This document shows positions 10,798-13,455 of a DNA stretch of 13,455 bases, piece by piece. Position 1 is the first letter of the stretch; each line of letters begins with the position of its first letter. The DNA comes from CAYZTD01 sp964473335 (GTDB lineage: Archaea > Thermoplasmatota > E2 > DHVEG-1). A model generated the notes under the pieces. That model saw only the letters and a program-made list of their open reading frames with translations, was not told the DNA's origin and ran no database searches. The stretch covers positions 1 through 13,455 of the forward strand of contig CAYYOO010000043.1 in NCBI GenBank assembly GCA_964473335.1. Direction: 5' to 3'. A program made the translations under genes and the position numbers.

Positions 10798-13455
10798 ATG
10801 GGCGGGGACATAGCTAAAGAAATAGCAATGAGCAAAAATATGCAAAACTATTTTTTAGATTTACAAAAAGAAATAGATAAAGCATATAATATTGCAAAAA
10901 AAGCAAGAAAAATAGGTCTTGATCCAGAACAAAAAGTAGAAATCCCGCAAGCCCAAGACCTAGCAGCAAGAGTAGAACAATTGGTAGGACCAAAAAACAT
11001 TGCACCAAAAATTAGAACTGTAACAAAAAAAATAAAAAATAGAGAACTAGTAAGCATAAAGATAGCAAAGGATATTGCAAAAAACAAGGAAAAATATAAA
11101 TTCAAATCAAAAGAAGAAGCACTAGACCAAGCAGTAAGAACTGGCCTAGCGATCCTCACTGAAGGAGTACTAGTTGCACCCTTGGAAGGAATTGCTGATG
11201 TAAAAATCGGGAAAAACAATGACGGAACTGAATATGTAGACCTATATTTCTCTGGACCCATAAGATCAGCAGGTGGAACCGGACAAGCAATGAGCGTTCT
11301 AATAGCTGATATAGTAAGACGAGAGATGAACATAGACAAATACAAGCCAACAAAAGGAGAAATAGAAAGATACAAAGAAGAAATACCACTATACAAACGC
11401 GCTCAACACCTACAATACACACCAAGTGTTGATGAAATAGATAGAATTGTATCAAACTGTCCGATATGCATCAATGGAGAAGGAACAGAGAAAGAAGAAG
11501 TAACCGGATACAGGGATCTTCCAAGGATTGAAACAAACAGGTTAAGAGGCGGTGCATGCCTTGTTATAGCTGAAGGAATGTGTCTTAAAGCACCAAAAAT
11601 ACTAAAACATGTAAAAAAACTAAAATTAAAAGGATGGGATTTTTTAGATATATTTGTAAATAAAGAAAAAAAAGAAGAAAAAGATGAAAAAGAAAAAATC
11701 CCAGAAATAAAACCAAAGACAAAATACATTGGTGAAGTAATAGCAGGAAGACCAGTATTTTCACATCCTTCAAGAAAAGGAGGACTAAGACTAAGATATG
11801 GACGGGCAAGAACTGCAGGTTTAGCATCAACAGCAATAAACCCTCTGACAATGTATCTTCTTGACAGTTTTATTGCAGTAGGAACACAGCTAAAAACCGA
11901 AAGACCAGGAAAAGCAACAATCGGAACACCCTGTACGACAATAGAAGGGCCAACAGCATTACTACAAAATGGAGATCTAATAGAAATAAAAAACAAAAAA
12001 GAAATAGATAAAACAAAGATAAAAAAAATAATAGATTTAGGTGAAATCCTAATTCCATATGGAGAATTCTTAGAAAACAACTCAGTTCTACCAGATGCAA
12101 GCTACACATATGAATGGTGGATACAAGACCTACAAGAAAAACTAAAACTTTTACCCGAAAAAAATACACCTGAAAACATAAAAAAAGCAGATGAAAAAAC
12201 AAAAGAAGAAATAAAAAAAGAATTTGGAAAAGAAATTAAACTAGACGATCCAACTTTTGAAGAATCAATAGAATTATCTAAAAAATATAAAATACCCTTG
12301 CACCCAAAATTCAATCTGTTCTTTCATGATATATCAACTGAAGAAATCAAAAATTTAAGAAAATATATAATAGAAACTGGAAGAATAAAAGAAAAAAAAC
12401 TTCTAATAAAAAATGACAAAGAAATAAAAAATATTTTGATAACCCTAGGAGCACTACATAAAAAAAGAAATGAAGAACTAGTTTTTGATAGATATAAAGA
12501 ATCATTGATCTACTTATTTGGACTAGAAATAAAAGAAGGAAAAATAATAGAAAAAACAAAACCTGATGAAAGAGAAACAAACTCAAATAAACTAGTATCA
12601 AAACTAGCAGGAATAGAAATCAGACCACGTGCACCAATAAGAATAGGTACACGTATGGGAAGACCAGAAAAAGCAGCAGAAAGAAAAATGAGACCACCGC
12701 CACACGTATTGTACCCAGTTGGAAACTATGGATCAAACCAAAGACTGCTAGGAAAAGCAGCAGATAAAGGAATAATCGAAATAGAAGCAGGCACAAGGAT
12801 TTGCTCGAAATGTAAGAAAAAAACATACAAACTAACCTGTGAATGCGGTGGACACACAAAAATCGATAATGATAAAATTGAGATACATGACATAAATCTA
12901 GCAAATGATCTAAATATAGCAAAAAAGAACATAAAAGAAAGAAGACTCCCTGAAACAATAAAAGGTGTAATGGGAACAATATCAAAAAATAAGACACCTG
13001 AACCCTTAGAAAAAGGAATACTTAGAGCAAAACACGGTGTGTATGTCTTTAAGGATGGAACCATCAGATTTGATATGACTGATGCACCACTCACACACTT
13101 TAGGCCAAAAGAAATAGGTGTATCAGTAGAAAGACTTATTGAATTAGGATACAAAAAAGATATATATGGAGAAAAACTCGAAAACAATGCTCAGTTATGT
13201 GAACTAAAGGTTCAAGATGTAATAATCTCAAAAGCATGTGCGGAATACTTTTTAAAAGTAGCAAAATTTGTAGATGACCTTCTTTTAAAATTCTATAAAC
13301 TTGAAAGATTCTATAATATTAAAAAACTTGAGAATTTAACTGGGCACTTGACAATTGGCTTAGCGCCACACACATCAGGTGGATCATTATCTAGGATTAT
13401 TGGATTTACTGATGCTCAAGTTTGTTATGCTCATCCCTACTATCATGCAGCGAAA
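10798..13455 (+). CDS. polC: DNA polymerase D large subunit DP2 (partial, 3' end beyond window)
   Basis: Open frame of 886 codons reaching the right edge, without a stop. It is the catalytic subunit of archaeal PolD (COG1933), which extends primers in replication together with DP1. Family blocks in order: an N-terminal helix YFLDLQKEIDKAYNIAKKAR, VEIPQAQDLAARVEQLVGP, QAVRTGLAILTEGVLVAP, FSGPIRSAGGTGQAMSVL, and ETNRLRGGACLVIAEGMCLK. Then come HPSRKGGLRLRYGRARTAGL, IRPRAPIRIGTRMGRPEKA, and LTIGLAPHTSGGSLSRIIGF near the end. Cys pairs are at 221/224 (CPIC) and at 669/672 with 681/683 (CSKC, CEC), a zinc site. The sequence stops at YAHPYYHAAK, just before the catalytic NCDGDED motif, so the active-site aspartates cannot be checked. 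Full DP2 is roughly 1,100-1,300 residues. A lysine/glutamate-rich linker lies at about 285-310. The ATG at 10798 is the first in frame; ATG 10828 is an alternative. Confidence 0.96.
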   Translation, partial: MGGDIAKEIAMSKNMQNYFLDLQKEIDKAYNIAKKARKIGLDPEQKVEIPQAQDLAARVEQLVGPKNIAPKIRTVTKKIKNRELVSIKIAKDIAKNKEKYKFKSKEEALDQAVRTGLAILTEGVLVAPLEGIADVKIGKNNDGTEYVDLYFSGPIRSAGGTGQAMSVLIADIVRREMNIDKYKPTKGEIERYKEEIPLYKRAQHLQYTPSVDEIDRIVSNCPICINGEGTEKEEVTGYRDLPRIETNRLRGGACLVIAEGMCLKAPKILKHVKKLKLKGWDFLDIFVNKEKKEEKDEKEKIPEIKPKTKYIGEVIAGRPVFSHPSRKGGLRLRYGRARTAGLASTAINPLTMYLLDSFIAVGTQLKTERPGKATIGTPCTTIEGPTALLQNGDLIEIKNKKEIDKTKIKKIIDLGEILIPYGEFLENNSVLPDASYTYEWWIQDLQEKLKLLPEKNTPENIKKADEKTKEEIKKEFGKEIKLDDPTFEESIELSKKYKIPLHPKFNLFFHDISTEEIKNLRKYIIETGRIKEKKLLIKNDKEIKNILITLGALHKKRNEELVFDRYKESLIYLFGLEIKEGKIIEKTKPDERETNSNKLVSKLAGIEIRPRAPIRIGTRMGRPEKAAERKMRPPPHVLYPVGNYGSNQRLLGKAADKGIIEIEAGTRICSKCKKKTYKLTCECGGHTKIDNDKIEIHDINLANDLNIAKKNIKERRLPETIKGVMGTISKNKTPEPLEKGILRAKHGVYVFKDGTIRFDMTDAPLTHFRPKEIGVSVERLIELGYKKDIYGEKLENNAQLCELKVQDVIISKACAEYFLKVAKFVDDLLLKFYKLERFYNIKKLENLTGHLTIGLAPHTSGGSLSRIIGFTDAQVCYAHPYYHAAK

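Noticed and set aside
11403..12080. Long open frame (about 225 codons) on the minus strand inside DP2, with similar ones at 10848-11396 and 12726-13187
   Set aside because: These are antisense shadows of the DP2 frame, caused by its lack of T at third positions. The translations are low-complexity hydrophobic strings without family motifs.

Overview
The window is AT-rich archaeal DNA, most likely from a euryarchaeon. Both subunits of the archaeal family-D DNA polymerase are present: DP1 complete, DP2 running off the right edge. Other archaeal markers are a DUF424 protein, an archaeal-type riboflavin reductase (ArfC), a Mut7-C/zinc-ribbon protein, TATA/BRE-like promoters and strong anti-Shine-Dalgarno matches. 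The secreted subtilase with Ig-like and PKD-like modules and a PGF-type C-terminal sorting signal would suit an uncultured Thermoplasmata-like lineage, but that placement is inference. A block of exactly 100 Ns (1638-1737) shows this is a scaffold from a draft or metagenome assembly.

Layout. (1) Positions 1-2850, minus strand: an Mrp/Mbh-type cation-antiporter module read in the order MnhE, MnhF, MnhG, [gap], MbhE-like tail, MnhB, MnhC, MnhD (cut by the left edge). Most junctions are 4-base ATGA stop/start overlaps. This order is that of the antiporter half of membrane-bound hydrogenase-type (Mbh/Mbs) complexes, not the bacterial Mrp order A-G. (2) Positions 3003-4764, plus strand: thyX, arfC and a Mut7-C RNase-like gene, spaced 6 and 1 bases apart. 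DUF424 (4772-5068, minus) converges on them. (3) Positions 5069-5352: a divergent, AT-rich intergenic region with a long imperfect inverted repeat, several copies of a TTTAGT/ACTAAA half-site and a good TATA element ahead of DP1. (4) Positions 5353-6999: DP1, the small exonuclease-fold subunit of PolD. (5) Positions 7096-8426: three small membrane-protein genes. The first two are tandem paralogues with a copied ribosome-binding region, and the second has gained, or kept, a PGF-CTERM-like tail. The third is a four-helix membrane protein with a C-terminal zinc ribbon. (6) Positions 8517-10655, minus: a secreted multidomain subtilisin-family protease. (7) Positions 10798-13455, plus: DP2, cut just before its catalytic NCDGDED motif.

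How it fits together. The left part is energy and ion-homeostasis machinery. The middle is nucleotide and flavin metabolism: ThyX needs FAD, and ArfC makes a flavin/F420 precursor. The right half is replication. An apparently accessory envelope block (three membrane proteins and a secreted protease) separates the two PolD genes, which are adjacent in some archaea such as Thermococcales. I see no rRNA, tRNA, CRISPR array, transposase or integrase. The least explained parts are the tandem membrane paralogues with the sorting signal, the inverted-repeat region before DP1, and what lies in the assembly gap and beyond the left edge.
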